A DNA stretch of 64,000 nt from Chiridota heheva (Eukaryota > Echinodermata > Holothuroidea > Apodida > Chiridotidae), in the NCBI GenBank assembly GCA_020152595.1, contig JAIGNY010003176.1, positions 696,237 to 760,236 of the forward strand. The letters are read 5' to 3'. Shown here one piece after another: positions 46,975 to 57,604 of this stretch; the first letter of the stretch is position 1, and each line of letters starts with the position of its first letter. The notes under the pieces are model-generated. The model ran no database searches and was not told the origin of the DNA. It saw only the letters and a list, made by a program, of their open reading frames with translations. A program made the position numbers and the translations under genes.

Positions 46975-47688
46975 ACGTGTGTCATTTAATTGCTTGCTGT
47001 GTCACTTAATTGCTTGCTGTGTCACTTAATTGGCTGGTGTGTCACTAATTGCTTGCTCTTAATTGGTTGCTGTGTCACTTTGTAGCTAGGTGTGTCAGAT
47101 TTTTAGTGTGTCACTTAATTGGTTGGTGTGTCACTTAATTGTTTGGTGTGTTAATAATTGGCTGGTGTGTCACTTAATTGGTTGCTGTGCCACTTAATTG
47201 GTTGTTGTGTCACTTAATTGGTACGTGTGTCACTTAATTGGTTGCTGTGTCACTTAATTGGTTGCTGTGTCACTTAATTGGTTGGTGTGTCACTTAATTG
47301 GTTGTTGTGTCACTTAATTGGTACGTGTGTCACTTAATTGGTTGCTGTGTCACTTAATTGGTTGGTGTGTCACTTAATTGGTTGCTGTGTCACTTAATTG
47401 GTTGGTGTGTCACTTAATTGTTTGGTGTGTTAATAATTGGCTGGTGTGTCACTTAATTGGTTGCTGTGCCACTTAATTGGTTGTTGTGTCACTTAATTGG
47501 TTGGTGTGTCACTTAATTGTTTGGTGTGTTAATAATTGGCTGGTGTGTTACTTAATTGGTTGGTGTGTCAATAATTGGCTGGTGTGTCACTAATTGGTTG
47601 GTGTGTCACTAATTGGTTGGTGTGTCACTAATTGGTTGGTGTGTCACTAATTGGTTGGTGTGTCACTTAGTAGGTGTCATTTGGTAGC
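46975..47688. repeat. 20-bp satellite array, GTGTCACTTAATTGGTTGCT type
   Basis: About 35 units of 19-21 bp. Most are GTGTCACTTAATTGGTTG plus two variable bases. The array ends at the TA where the 47691 element begins. Compared with the array to its right, each unit has an extra AATT. Confidence 0.92.
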
Positions 47689-47690
47689 TA

Positions 47691-48704
47691 CAATCTTGGA
47701 CAAAACTCTTGAATTGGTAGCTACAATCTTGGACAAAACTCTTGGAATACTTAGTGAAAATATATGATGCTTTTGATGAACTTACTTTTCTATTGTAAAT
47801 TATCCTCCATTTAGAAATTATAAATGCTGGAAAAAAACTTCTTTTGCTTCTTCAGTCCCTCTTTTTTCAGTTGTAATTAATATTTTAGAATTTTAAGGAC
47901 ATTCTTATAACTTTAATGATGCTGCCAGTTCTCAGAGGAATGGGGTACCTAGCACCACCAATTAATGGTGGAGGTTAATGAGCTCTTGGTTAAAAAGAGA
48001 GGTTTTTATGCTAAGAGTCATGGGACTCATGAAATAACACACAAGTCTGATTTTTGATAGTAGTACCATTGAAAAATTACTTAAGTATTTACATGAAGCA
48101 ATATCTTTTCTTAGGAGAAATGGTCACCAATCATTCACAGCTAATGCACACATCACCTCAGGCGTATGATACACAGCTATTTTATCACCAGTTTGCAAGC
48201 AAATTTCTCCCACTAAGACATGGATGAGTGATTTCAATCACAAAAGTGCCCTGATTACTCAGCAGTGGCTTTCTGTAATAATATACACACAATAACCTTG
48301 GGCTACTTGTTGTGGTGTGCATTGGAATGGCAGACAAACAATCATTGTTTGGAATGGAAACACAATACACTGAACAGGAAGGAAGTCGGATTGGTAATTG
48401 TCATACCTGGATTTTCAGGATTTATTTAGGTGTCGGGTGCGGGTAGGCTTAAAGAGAAACTTTTCGGCATGTCCTCCCCGTCTTAACCTCACTATCTTAA
48501 CCATCCTCCCCTCCTGTTCCCCCCTGCATTTACTGTTGACCATTAATGGGTTTTTTTCTGGAAATTACATTAAAACAAAAAGAAATTTAATATTAAAAAA
48601 GGGGAGGGGGTAAGCAATTCTCAGAAAAATTATTGAAGAAATAATGCTCTAAAATATGTAGTTCTCATAACGCTGAATTGCCCCAACAATTTTGTCCAAG
48701 ATTG
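47691..48704. mobile_element. 1.0-kb TA-flanked inverted-repeat element splitting a satellite array
   Basis: The left end CAATCTTGGACAAAACTCTT is mirrored at the right by CAATTTTGTCCAAGATTG. TA stands outside at 47689-47690 and 48705-48706. The left end is present twice in tandem (again at about 47723). The ends resemble those of the 50388-52459 element. The interior is repeat R1 plus unassigned DNA and encodes nothing I recognise. Confidence 0.76.
47925..48470 (+). repeat. Dispersed repeat R1, copy 2, inside a TA-flanked element
   Basis: This is the longest copy, from AGTTCTCAGAGGAATGGGGT to GGGTAGGCTTAAAGAGAAAC. It forms most of the interior of the 47691-48704 element. Confidence 0.82.
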
Positions 48705-48706
48705 TA

Positions 48707-50070
48707 GGTGTGTCACTTGGTTGTTGTTCAGTTGGTTGCTGTGTCAGTTGGTTTGTGTATCGGTTGGTTGGTGTGTCACTTGGTTGTTGTGTCACTTGGT
48801 TGGTGTATCAGTTGGTTGGTGTGTCAGTTGGTTTGTGTATCAGTTGGTTGGTGTGTCACTTGGTTGTTGTGGTACTTGGTTGGTTTGTCACTTGGTTGTT
48901 GTGTCACTTGGTTGGTTTGTCACTTGGTTGTTGTGTCACTTGGTTGTTGTGTCACTTGGTTGTTGTGTCACTTGGTTGTTGTGTCACTTGGTTGGTTTGT
49001 CAGTTGGTTGGTGTGTCAGTTGGTTGGTGTGTCAGTTGGTTTGTGTATCAGTTGGTTGGTGTGTCACTTGGTTGTTGTGGTACTTGGTTGGTTTGTCACT
49101 TGGTTGTTGTGTCACTTGGTTGGTTTGTCAGTTGGTTGTTGTGTCACTTGGTTGGTTTGTCACTTGGTTGTTGTGTCACTTGGTTGGTTTGTCACTTGGT
49201 TGCTGTGTCACTTGGTTGGTGTGTCAGTTGGTTGGTGTGTCAGTTGGTTGTTGTGTCACTTGGTTGGTTTGTCACTTGGTTGCTGTGTCACTTGGTTGGT
49301 GTGTCAGTTGGTTGGTGTGTCAGTTGGTTGTTGTGTCACTTGGTTGGTTTGTCACTTGGTTGTTGTGTCACTTGGTTGTTGTGTCACTTGGTTGGTTTGT
49401 CACTTGGTTGGTGTGTCAGTTGGTTGGTGTGTCAGTTGGTTGGTGTGTCAGTTGGTTTGTGTGTCACTTGGTTGTTGTGGTACTTGGTTGGTTTGTCACT
49501 TGGTTGTTGTGTCACTTGGTTGGTTTGTCAGTTGGTTGTTGTGTCACTTGGTTGGTTTGTCACTTGGTTGTTGTGTCACTTGGTTGGTTTGTCACTTGGT
49601 TGGTTTGTCACTTGGTTGCTGTGTCACTTGGTTGGTGTGTCAGTTGGTTGTTGTGTCACTTGGTTGGTTTGTCAGTTGGTTGGTGTGTCAGTTGGTTGTT
49701 GTGTCACTTGGTTGGTTTGTCACTTGGTTGCTGTGTCACTTGGTTGGTGTGTCAGTTGGTTGGTGTGTCAGTTAATTGGTGTGTCAGTTGGTTGATGTGT
49801 CACTTGGTTGTTGTGTCACTTGGTCGTTTTGTCACTTAGTTGCTGTGTCACTTGGTTGGTGTGTCAGTTGGTCGGTGTGTCAGTTGGTGGTTGGTGTGTC
49901 AGTTGGTTTGTGTGTCACTAAGTTTGTGTGTTACTAGGTTGGTGTGTCACTTGGTTGGTGTGTCACACTCGGTTGGAACTGTACATGTGCCACACCTGGT
50001 TGGGGTGTTACACTTGGTTGGGGTGTCACACTTGGTTGGGATGTCACACTTGGTTGGTGTATGTTTTACT
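48707..50070. repeat. 16-bp satellite array, GTGTCACTTGGTTGTT type
   Basis: About 85 units of GTGTCA(C/G)TTGGTTG plus two variable bases. Units with CACTT and CAGTT are mixed in longer patterns. All three forward frames are open for over 350 codons, because 16 is not a multiple of three and no phase contains a stop. These frames are not genes. Confidence 0.94.
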
Positions 50071-50264
50071 CGATGTATGTTGTCAGCTGCTGTCATGATT
50101 CCATGGCATTGGTTTGAAGCACCATGTTAAAATTGTTTTTACTCCTTTGAAATTAAAAGACCCTTTTCAACTTTTTTGTCAAAAAGGTTTCCTCAAAAAA
50201 TTCTGGAATATTGATCTTATCAAATATTAAACTCAAATACTTTGAGTTAACCCTCGGTCCCTTC

Positions 50265-50387
50265 ACCAGAGACATTGGGTCCGCTTCTTTTTCATCATCT
50301 TCATTAATGATATTGATGTTTCACTTCGCTTCAAGATTTGTAAATTTGCTGATGACACTAAGCTCTGCAGGATTGTTGATGATGCTA
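50265..50387 (+). mobile_element. CR1/Jockey-like LINE, copy 2, left piece
   Basis: This short piece encodes FFIIFINDIDVSLRFKIC and FADDTKLCRIVDDAT, matching copy 1 at about 25160-25255. It is interrupted at the TA dinucleotide 50386-50387 by a TA-flanked inverted-repeat element, and resumes at 52462. Confidence 0.82.
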
Positions 50388-52459
50388 CAATCCCTGACAA
50401 AAGTAATGACACAAAACCTCCGCCTTCCTCAATATTTTCATTTTTGCAGCCAACATCAAAATAGGCCAGGGGTGGTGGGGGGTTGTGGGTGGCTTGCACT
50501 TGTAAATTTATGTGAATGAGACGCAAATTGAATGAGATGCAAATTGAATGAGATGCAAATTGAATGAGATGCAAATTGAATGAGATGCAAATTGAATGAG
50601 ATGCAAATTGAATGAGACGCAAATTGAATGAGATACAAATTGAATGAGACATAAATTGAATGAGCATAAATTAAATGAGATAAATTGAATGAGCATAAAT
50701 TGAAAGAGATAAATTGAAAGAGACACAAATTGAATGAGATCAAATTGAATGAGACATAAATTGAAAGAGACGCAAATTGAATGAGACATAAATTGAATGA
50801 GACATAAATTGAATGAGACGCATAAATTGAATGAGACGCATAAATTGAAAGAGACGCATAAATTGAATGAGATCAAATTGAATGAGACACAAATTGAAAG
50901 AATAAATTGAATGAGACATAAATTGAATGAGATGCAAATTGCATGAGCGCAAATTGAATGAGACGTAAATTGAATGAGATGCAAATTGAATGAGATGCAA
51001 ATTGAATGAGACGCAAATTGAATGAGACGCAAATTAAATGAGACGCAAATTGAATGAGATGCAAATTGCATGAGGCGCAAATTGAATGAGACGCAAATTG
51101 AATGAGATGCAAATTGAATGAGATGCAAATTGAATGAGACGCAAATTGAAAGAGACGCAAATTGAATGAGATGCAAATTGAATGAGACGCAAATTGAATG
51201 AGACGCAAATTGAATGAGATGCAAATTGAATGAGATGCAAATTGAATGAGACGCAAATTGAATGAGACGCAAATTGAATGAGATGCAAATTGCATGAGGC
51301 GCAAATTGAATGAGACGCAAATTGAATGAGATGCAAATTGAATGAGACGCAAATTGAATGAGACGCAAATTGAAAGAGACGCAAATTGAAAGAGACGCAA
51401 ATTGAATGAGATCAAATTGAATGAGCATAAATTGAAGGAGACGCATAAATTGAATGAGACATAAATTGAATGAGACGCATAAATTGAATGAGAGCATAAA
51501 TTGAATGAGACGCATAAATTGAATGAGACGCAAATTGAATGAGGCATAAATTGAATGAGACGCAAATTGAATGAGACATAAATTGAATGAGACGCAAATT
51601 GAATGAGGCATAAATTGAATGAGGCGCAAATTGAATGAGGCGCAAAAATTGAATGAATGAGGCGCAAATTGAATGAGGCATAAATTGAATGAGGCATAAA
51701 TTGAATGAGGCGCAAATTGAATGAGGCGTTAAATTGAATGAGCGCAAATTGAATGAGACGCAAATTGAATGAGACGAAATTGAATGAGACGAAATTGAAT
51801 GAGACGCAAATTGAATGAGATAAATTTGAATGAAGAGACGCAAATTGAAGAGCATAAATTGAATGAGATAAATTGCATGAGACAAATTGAATGAGACGAA
51901 ATTGAAAGAGACGCAAATTGAATGAGATCAAATTGAATGAGACGCAAATTGAATGAGACGCAAATTGAAGGAGACGCAAATTGAAGGAGAAATTGAACGA
52001 GACATAAATTGAACGAGCGAAATTGAACGAGACGCAAATTGAACGAGACGCAAATTGAACGAGACGCAAATTGAACGAGACGCAAATTGAACGAGACGCA
52101 AATTGAACGAGACGCAAATTGAACGAGACGCAAATTGAACGAGACGCAAATTGAAGGAGACGCAAATTGAATGAGACGCAAATTGAATGAGACGCAAATT
52201 GAAAGAGACGCAAATTGAATGAGATCAAATTGAATGAGACGCAAATTGAATGAGACGCAAATTGAAAGAGACGCAAATTGAATGAGACGCAAATTGAATG
52301 AGACGCAAATTGAATGAGACGCAAATTGAACGAGACGCAAATTGTATGAGACGCAAATTGAATGAGAAGCAAATTGAATGAGACGCAAATTGAATGAGAC
52401 GCAAATTGAATGAGACGTGAATCACTCATGTTTTGTGTCATTTATTTTGTCAGGGATTG
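50388..52459. mobile_element. 2.07-kb TA-flanked inverted-repeat element with a minisatellite core
   Basis: The ends CAATCCCTGACAAAAGTAAT and, inverted, CAATCCCTGACAAAATAAAT extend about 30 bp with few mismatches. TA stands outside (50386-50387 and 52460-52461). The LINE sequence is continuous once the element and one TA are removed, which proves insertion. Between the ends are about 90 bp of unique DNA and a 1.9-kb 16-bp array. It encodes no transposase, so it is non-autonomous, probably moved by a Tc1/mariner-type enzyme. Confidence 0.88.
50512..52425. repeat. 16-bp minisatellite, CAAATTGAATGAGACG type
   Basis: About 120 units of CAAATTGAATGAGA(C/T)G with variants (ATAAATTGAATGAG, AATTGAACGAGACG). 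Blocks of one variant cluster, for example AACGAG at 51990-52140. Long minus-strand frames of up to 522 codons arise from this repetition and are not genes. Confidence 0.94.
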
Positions 52460-53300
52460 TAGGCGTTCTTCACTGTTGCAAACTGATCTGGATAAGTTAG
52501 TTTCTTGGTCCTAAACATGACAGCTGTCATTCAATGTTTGATAAATACAAAGTTATTCATTTTGGTCAGAATAATTTGGCTTTTGATTTCTGCATGAATG
52601 ATTCAAGTTTTGGTTGTGTCGATCAAGAAAGGGATCTAGGTCTTGTCATTACTGGCAATCTGAAGCCTTCTAAGCAGTTTGCTTTAGCAGCTGCAAGGGC
52701 AAATGGATGCTTGGTTTGATTAGAAGAATTTTTTGTTTTCTAGGTAGAGAGGTTGTCCTTCATTTGTATAAGCAGTTAGTCAGGCCTCACCTTGAGTATG
52801 CTATTCATGCTTGGAGTCCTTTTATTAGAATGAAGTTCATTTTGGAGCAGGTTCACTAAAGAGCCACAAGACTTATTCCCAAAGTAAGGAATCTCTCTTA
52901 TAAATCTATGTTGCAAATTCTTGGTTTGATCACACACGAATTAAGAAGAATATGTGGCAATATGATTCAGGTTTTTAAATTCCTATCTGGTAGTGATGAT
53001 TTGACTTCCTGTTAATTCTTGCATGTTTGAGCTAATCCTTATGTGACACATAGTAACAGTTTGAAGTTGACCAAAGAGTTATCATGGATAGATATTCAGC
53101 CTTTTAGTTTTTGCAAAGAGTTGTTAATGTGTGGAATGGTTTGCCTGATTGGGTGGTTAGCTCCAATTCTGTTCACAATTTCAAAGTCAATGCAAGTTTT
53201 TACTAACTTTAATTTTTTGCTGTATTTTTCTTTTGTGGTGCTGGTGTTAGTTTGGGCTTTTTATGGGGTAACTAACCCTTCTTAGTATGTCATCTTGTTA
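52460..53300 (+). mobile_element. CR1/Jockey-like LINE, copy 2, right piece
   Basis: The sequence continues copy 2 exactly where the left piece stopped: SSLLQTDLDKLV, later IHFGQNNLAFDFCMND, QERDLGLVITGNLKPSKQFA, then ELSWIDIQPFSFCKELL and the same GTTATGTTAT 3' end as copy 1. It carries frame shifts and stops. The two pieces together show that the 50388-52459 element inserted into an existing LINE copy. Confidence 0.85.
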
Positions 53301-53469
53301 TGTTATCTTAAATACACCTAACCGAGGGCACACTTTGTTACATGTGAAGGAAAAAGTGGTGTGCAAAAAGTCCAATCACACGCAACTTCACCGCAGAAAA
53401 AAACAAAAAACAGTCTGAATAACATGCAAGCTCTGCACTGGTGATACCACTTGTTATAATTTCAATATG

Positions 53470-53628
53470 CCCTGCTGAAATTCCAGTTTAACCAGTTGAA
53501 CTGGGTTTTTTCCACTAGGTTAATATGGAAATTGGAACAACTGGGTTGAACTGTGTATCTACTTTCTTCAAACGCAGTTCAACCTTGTTAAAAACATCAA
53601 ATGGGTTGAACTGGAATTTACTGCAGGG
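53470..53628. mobile_element. 159-bp inverted-repeat element with GTTGAACTGG words
   Basis: CCCTGCTGAAATTCCAGTTT at 53470 is inverted at 53605-53628 (AACTGGAATTTACTGCAGGG). The interior repeats CAGTTGAACTGGG and its complement. It is the shortest and cleanest member of this type. Confidence 0.75.
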
Positions 53629-54549
53629 TGTTAAATTGTCTTGTTAACAAACTTGTCTCAAGCACTCACAGCTTGTTGTTGTGGAATGGGGTAAAAATGT
53701 GTGGAGGGGAGGCACACAAATTGGGCAATTCTACTACATATGAATGATTTGCCTGCAGGAATGATAAATAGGGACCTTTGCCTCTTTTTCCCTGCTCTAA
53801 GATCCCAGGCTGACTAAGTGGCAGCATTTTAAATCCACTAGACTTCCTTTGTAATTGTTTTGATATTTAGAAATATTGTGTTATCTGTAGCTCAAACAAT
53901 TATGATCATTCCAGGCCTAATTTATTGGAGGTATCAACTGTCATATCTGTCAAGTTGTTGAGCAAGTATGAACATTTCTTAGTCTGCATATTTTGATAAG
54001 AGTATGACAAAATAGCCACCACAGAAATAATCAGCACAAAATCTGCAGGATTGTTATGACATTGTTTCACTTGATGCTCTTTAAATTTCCCTAAATGCGC
54101 TTTAGATTTTTCATATAATTTCTTCTGCACAAAAAGATGTCGCACAGGATAAACACAAATTAAAGTTTGAAGCACTGCTTTCTACAATATGCAAACCACA
54201 TACTGTATTAATTGATTTTTTTGCAAGACAATTTTAAGCATAACACTCAATCACATTCTGCAAAGATTTAGTTCATTTCATTTATCAAAAGGCTTTGCAA
54301 AAGATTTCATTATCAATTATCATCTGCAAAATGATGGGAGTGGATAGGCACATAGGGTGGGGGTGGGAGGGAGGATGGCCCAAAAAGCTCAATGTTTTGA
54401 CCAAGATGCTAATCCTAAATCAAAAGTATTCCAACTTTTCCAACAAGTCCCAAAAATATTCAAACACACTGTTTGTGCACATGATGGTTTTAAAACTTTT
54501 AAGCAAATGTTCAATTAATGCATAACTATTTCTTATCATGCCAAAAAGT

Positions 54550-55090
54550 TTCTTTTAAGCCTACCAGCACTTGACACCTGAGTTAATCCTGCAAGCTCAG
54601 GTTTGGCAATTACCAACCCGACTTCCTTCCTGTTCAGTGTATTGTTTCCACTCTAAAAACAATGATTGTTTACCTGCCATTCCCATACACACCACAGCCA
54701 AGTAGCTCAAGGTTATTTGTGTGTATAAGATTGCACAAAGCCAGAGCTGAATAATCAAGGCACTTTTGTGATTACAATCACTCATTTGTGTGTCTTAGTG
54801 GGAGAAATTTGTTTGCAAACTCTTATTAAAATAGTTGTGTATTATATGCCTGAGGTAATGTGTACATTAACTGTGAATGTTTGATGGACCATTTCTCCTA
54901 AGGAAAGATATTGCTTCATTTAAATACCTAAGTAATTTTTCAATGACACTATACTATCAAAAATCAGACTTGTGTGTTATTTCATGAGTCTCATGACTCA
55001 TAGCATAAAAACCTCTCTTTTTAACCAAGAGCTCATTAACCTCCCACCATCAATTGGTAATGCTAGGTACCCCATTCCTCTGAGAACTAC
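54550..55090 (-). repeat. Dispersed repeat R1, copy 3
   Basis: It is a full-length reverse-complement copy, with GCACTTTTGTGATTACAATC and ACCCCATTCCTCTGAGAACT. It lies just upstream of the kinase exon at 55185. Confidence 0.82.
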
Positions 55091-55184
55091 AACCCTGATT
55101 TCATATAACCTCTTCCAAACAGATCCACCTTTTGAGATTGTTTGATAATAAGATTACAAGTGTACTCCCCATTTCTTCTTGTAG

Positions 55185-55306
55185 AGCATCTAAAGCACGT
55201 TGATAAGCAATTAATAGACTGGTTGAGTGAGCATTAAAGCCTGACCCACTGCAACGAGCATCAGCTGAGCAACTTCTTGAACATGCCATCTGCAATGAAT
55301 ACACAT
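55185..55306 (+). CDS. Protein kinase C-lobe exon: subdomain XI (single-base frame break)
   Basis: A polypyrimidine acceptor (CATTTCTTCTTGTAG) opens, in the phase left by the exon at 43940, EHLKHVDKQLIDWLSE. A stop would then follow at 55235. From the G at 55231 the adjacent frame gives ALKPDPLQRASAEQLLEHAI and CNEYT, the standard end of a kinase domain (L-x-P-D-P-x-Q-R-A-S-A-E-x-L-L). The Arg of QRAS is the conserved subdomain XI residue that pairs with the APE Glu. One G therefore appears missing at 55231. The exon closes on a consensus GTAAGT donor. A minus-strand open frame over the same interval is a shadow of this exon. Confidence 0.72.
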
Positions 55307-55352
55307 GTAAGTCTTTCTGTGGTTGAAATGAGTGAAAATTGTTTTTCTTCAG

Positions 55353-55401
55353 GGGTGGTATCAGCAGGTGGTGCCCCGCCAAATACCTTTAGTTCCATAT
55401 G
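55353..55401 (+). CDS. Possible short kinase-gene exon after the catalytic domain (end uncertain)
   Basis: After GTTTTTCTTCAG the phase expected from the preceding exon reads WVVSAGGAPPNTFSSI and then stops at 55399-55401. A second frame continues open to about 55565 as WYQQVVPRQIPLVPYEEKFL and onward, with a possible GTATTT donor near 55522. I cannot decide between a premature end, another one-base error, or a false exon. The acceptor is good and the position fits; the content is not diagnostic. Confidence 0.3.
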
Positions 55402-55596
55402 AGGAAAAGTTTTTAATCTGTCAGAGAGTGAAAGAAAACTTTAGCATGAAAATGATATATTTTCCAAATTTTAGCCAGCTGTCGGGCAAACCATTGGTAC
55501 ATGATACATGCCTACAACACAGGTATTTCCAATGCAGCTGGAATAAGATAACCAAAGTTCCTTGAATGCAAAATCAACAGGAATTTAAAGAACCTG

Positions 55597-55760
55597 CCAG
55601 TGGGAGCACCAGGAGGCATTTTCCAATCCCATCCCCATGATATCGCTCATAGGTGACATATTTTATCTGATCTGTAGCTCCTCTTGCCTCCCCCCTCCCC
55701 CATTAGACAGCCTCCCCCATAAGACAGCCTCCCCCATTAGACAAAGCTGCACACAAGTGC
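55597..55760. repeat. Dispersed repeat R3, copy 2
   Basis: It includes GTGACATATTTTATCTGATC and three CCTCCCCCATTAGACAG units. It lies in the intron before the 55997 exon. Confidence 0.6.
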
Positions 55761-55996
55761 AAGCCACTTGATAGTTATGCAAATGTATACTTATAAAGTG
55801 AGTCAAATGTTTTGACAAAAAGTTGAAATTTTAATTAGCACAAAATAGGCAAGACAGCATCCATATCACCATGCACAGAAGATAACATCAGAAAAGCTGT
55901 CAAATAAATCATTTTGAGCTCAAAATCCTGGAAAGATATTTACAATGGTTATCAATAAGCCTATGTTAAGTTTTGTGTTCTTTGCTTTCTCAATAG

Positions 55997-56693
55997 TGGC
56001 TGATTTGGCAACACTTTCAGCAAGACCACCCAATAACTTCGCTAACAGAAGTATGGCATCACAAACGACTGATTCTGAAAGATGGAACGAACAGCAAGAA
56101 CAGAGTATGGCAAAGATTGAAGGCTCCACAGATCTGGGTGATGACAGTAGGAAAATCATGCTACAAGATACAGTGAGCCCAGTAAAGATTCCAATAAATG
56201 ACTGCGTAAGCATATCAGCTGACAACCGGATTTACGTATGTCAAGAGACAGAAAGTACTAATAACACCTGTGTTAGCAATAAAAGACGCACATCGAGGAC
56301 AGTGAGAAACAGATGCAAAATTGCGGCAGTATTTGGTACTGATTCTGGCAGTTACTCTGAAAAGAGGAATTCTGATTTTGGTGGAGGCGATGGATCAAAA
56401 ATGCTACCAGGTAGGTGGTAATTTTTCTGTGACATCTCAGAATGTCTCTTTGCCTCACAATGTGAAGTCTCATATGCCTGGAGAGGTTTCACAATTGAAT
56501 GGGGATGAATCCCTGAAGGAGGATGAGGCCCCATCTCATGAATATGTAGGACCTTCTAGTATTGCTAATCTAAAAGGCACCTATGATGGTCAAATACAAT
56601 CTTCAGATGAGTTTTCTTTTGGACCTGCTGGTGATTGCTGTGTCAAGCCTCCTTGTAGTGAAGGTGGAGTGAAAGGCCAATCTCAAATTACAG
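55997..56693 (+). CDS. Kinase gene, large hydrophilic C-terminal exon (single-base frame break)
   Basis: An acceptor (TTTGCTTTCTCAATAG, or an alternative ending TTTCAG at 56020 in the same phase) opens ADLATLSARPPNNFANRSMA and a long Ser/Thr/Asn/Asp-rich stretch to DFGGGDGSK. At the five-A run 56397-56401 the frame is lost, and the neighbouring frame continues with CYQVGGNFSVTSQNVSLPHN, then a polar segment ending CSEGGVKGQSQIT. The exon ends in phase 1 at GTAAAA. One A too many would explain the break. The segment lacks a recognised domain; low complexity and many potential phosphosites suggest a regulatory tail. Its assignment to the kinase gene is by strand, phase and proximity only. Confidence 0.55.
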
Positions 56694-56784
56694 GTAAAAT
56701 TGAGTAAATTGATTGATTAAAGTGAACTTGCATCCTTTTTTTCATGAGTAGTTTACTTTTCTTGTTTGTTTTGAATTTCCTTAG

Positions 56785-56867
56785 GTAAAATATTAGCTGA
56801 AACTGATGATTTTGTTGCTTTAAGCAAAGGAATGCGTTTCGTATTTTACTTCCCCACAATCTCATGA
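56785..56867 (+). CDS. Possible terminal exon A of the kinase gene
   Basis: An acceptor (TTTTGAATTTCCTTAG) is followed, in the phase set by the previous exon, by GKILAETDDFVALSKGMRFV and FYFPTIS, then TGA at 56865. Just after the stop lies a GTGATA donor at 56871. If the GG at 56829-56830 lacked one G, the frame would instead read NAFRILLPHNLMK, run through to that donor in phase 1, and join the exon at 57605 in frame. So this is either an alternative last exon or another internal exon with a one-base error. Confidence 0.45.
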
Positions 56868-57074
56868 AAGGTGATACTGGCAATTGTAAACTGTAGTACT
56901 TTTTAGTTGATGTAAAATTTGTAGTTTTTATAAAATGTATGTGTTTAAGTTTAGGTTACATGTATTTATGCAATATGTGTACAACTATGCACCTTAATTG
57001 TTAGCTAGAGAATGAGAGAACAAATAATTCATTCTAGGGAGTTGCAATGCAGCATTCCATGAATTAATATCTTT

Positions 57075-57275
57075 TGATATGATCGGTGGTGGTGCTATGG
57101 GGAGAAGGGGAAATTTTTCCCCCCGTTATCGCTTTGCCCCTCACTTGCCCCCAGAAAATTTTATAACGTGACATATTTTGTCCAATTTATAGGCTTTTGT
57201 TCCCCTCCCCCCCCCCCCTCCCCATGTGACAAAAATTCCCCTCTTTTGCACCTTGTGACCAAAATCCTCGATATG
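57075..57275. repeat. Dispersed repeat R3, copy 3
   Basis: It includes GTGACATATTTTGTCCAATT, TATAGGCTTTTG and a long C-run, in the same order as at 31.2 kb. Confidence 0.65.
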
Positions 57276-57345
57276 GTTCTAGTTTTAGTAATTTTAAGTA
57301 TATAGAATGATAGTTATATATTTTATGTAGGGTTTAAATTACTTT
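57257..57345 (+). repeat. 95-bp direct repeat, left copy
   Basis: GACCAAAATCCTCGATATGG through ATGTAGGGTTTAAATTAC recurs at 57748-57832 in the same orientation. The two copies flank the short exon at 57605. Confidence 0.85.
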
Positions 57346-57604
57346 AAAAAAGGCCCACATTTTTAAACAAACCACAATGGCTTGATTGTAGCATGTCAGT
57401 AAGTAATGGTATATCAAAATCACATGAAAAGGCACAGAATTACCCATTTTTTCCTCTCGTTCATTCTTTTAGATTTGTTGGATAAATAACCCCACTCCCC
57501 TAATCAAAATTCATTCATTACTTAGCTCCTACCCCTCGCTACCCATTTCAAATATTTTGCAGTCTGTACTTACACTTTCTTTTTCGTTTTCACTGTCTTT
57601 GCAG

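Noticed and set aside
46975-47688. CRISPR-like array
   Set aside because: The repeats are contiguous without unique spacers and the context is animal genomic DNA.
48692-49839. Three overlapping plus-strand open frames of 355-372 codons
   Set aside because: They lie wholly in a 16-bp tandem array. All three frames are open because the unit lacks stops in any phase.
50508-52441. Minus-strand open frames of 219-522 codons with 16-residue repeats
   Set aside because: Translation of the 16-bp minisatellite inside a transposon. Several frames are open at once and there is no start context or splice structure.
55101-55382. Minus-strand open frame of 93 codons
   Set aside because: It is antisense to the kinase subdomain XI exon at 55185-55306, whose motif is convincing on the plus strand.
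56411-56440. A tiny GT-AG intron that would explain the frame change in the 55997-56693 exon
   Set aside because: It would be about 30 bp, far below the usual minimum, and the joined frame does not match the downstream open frame.
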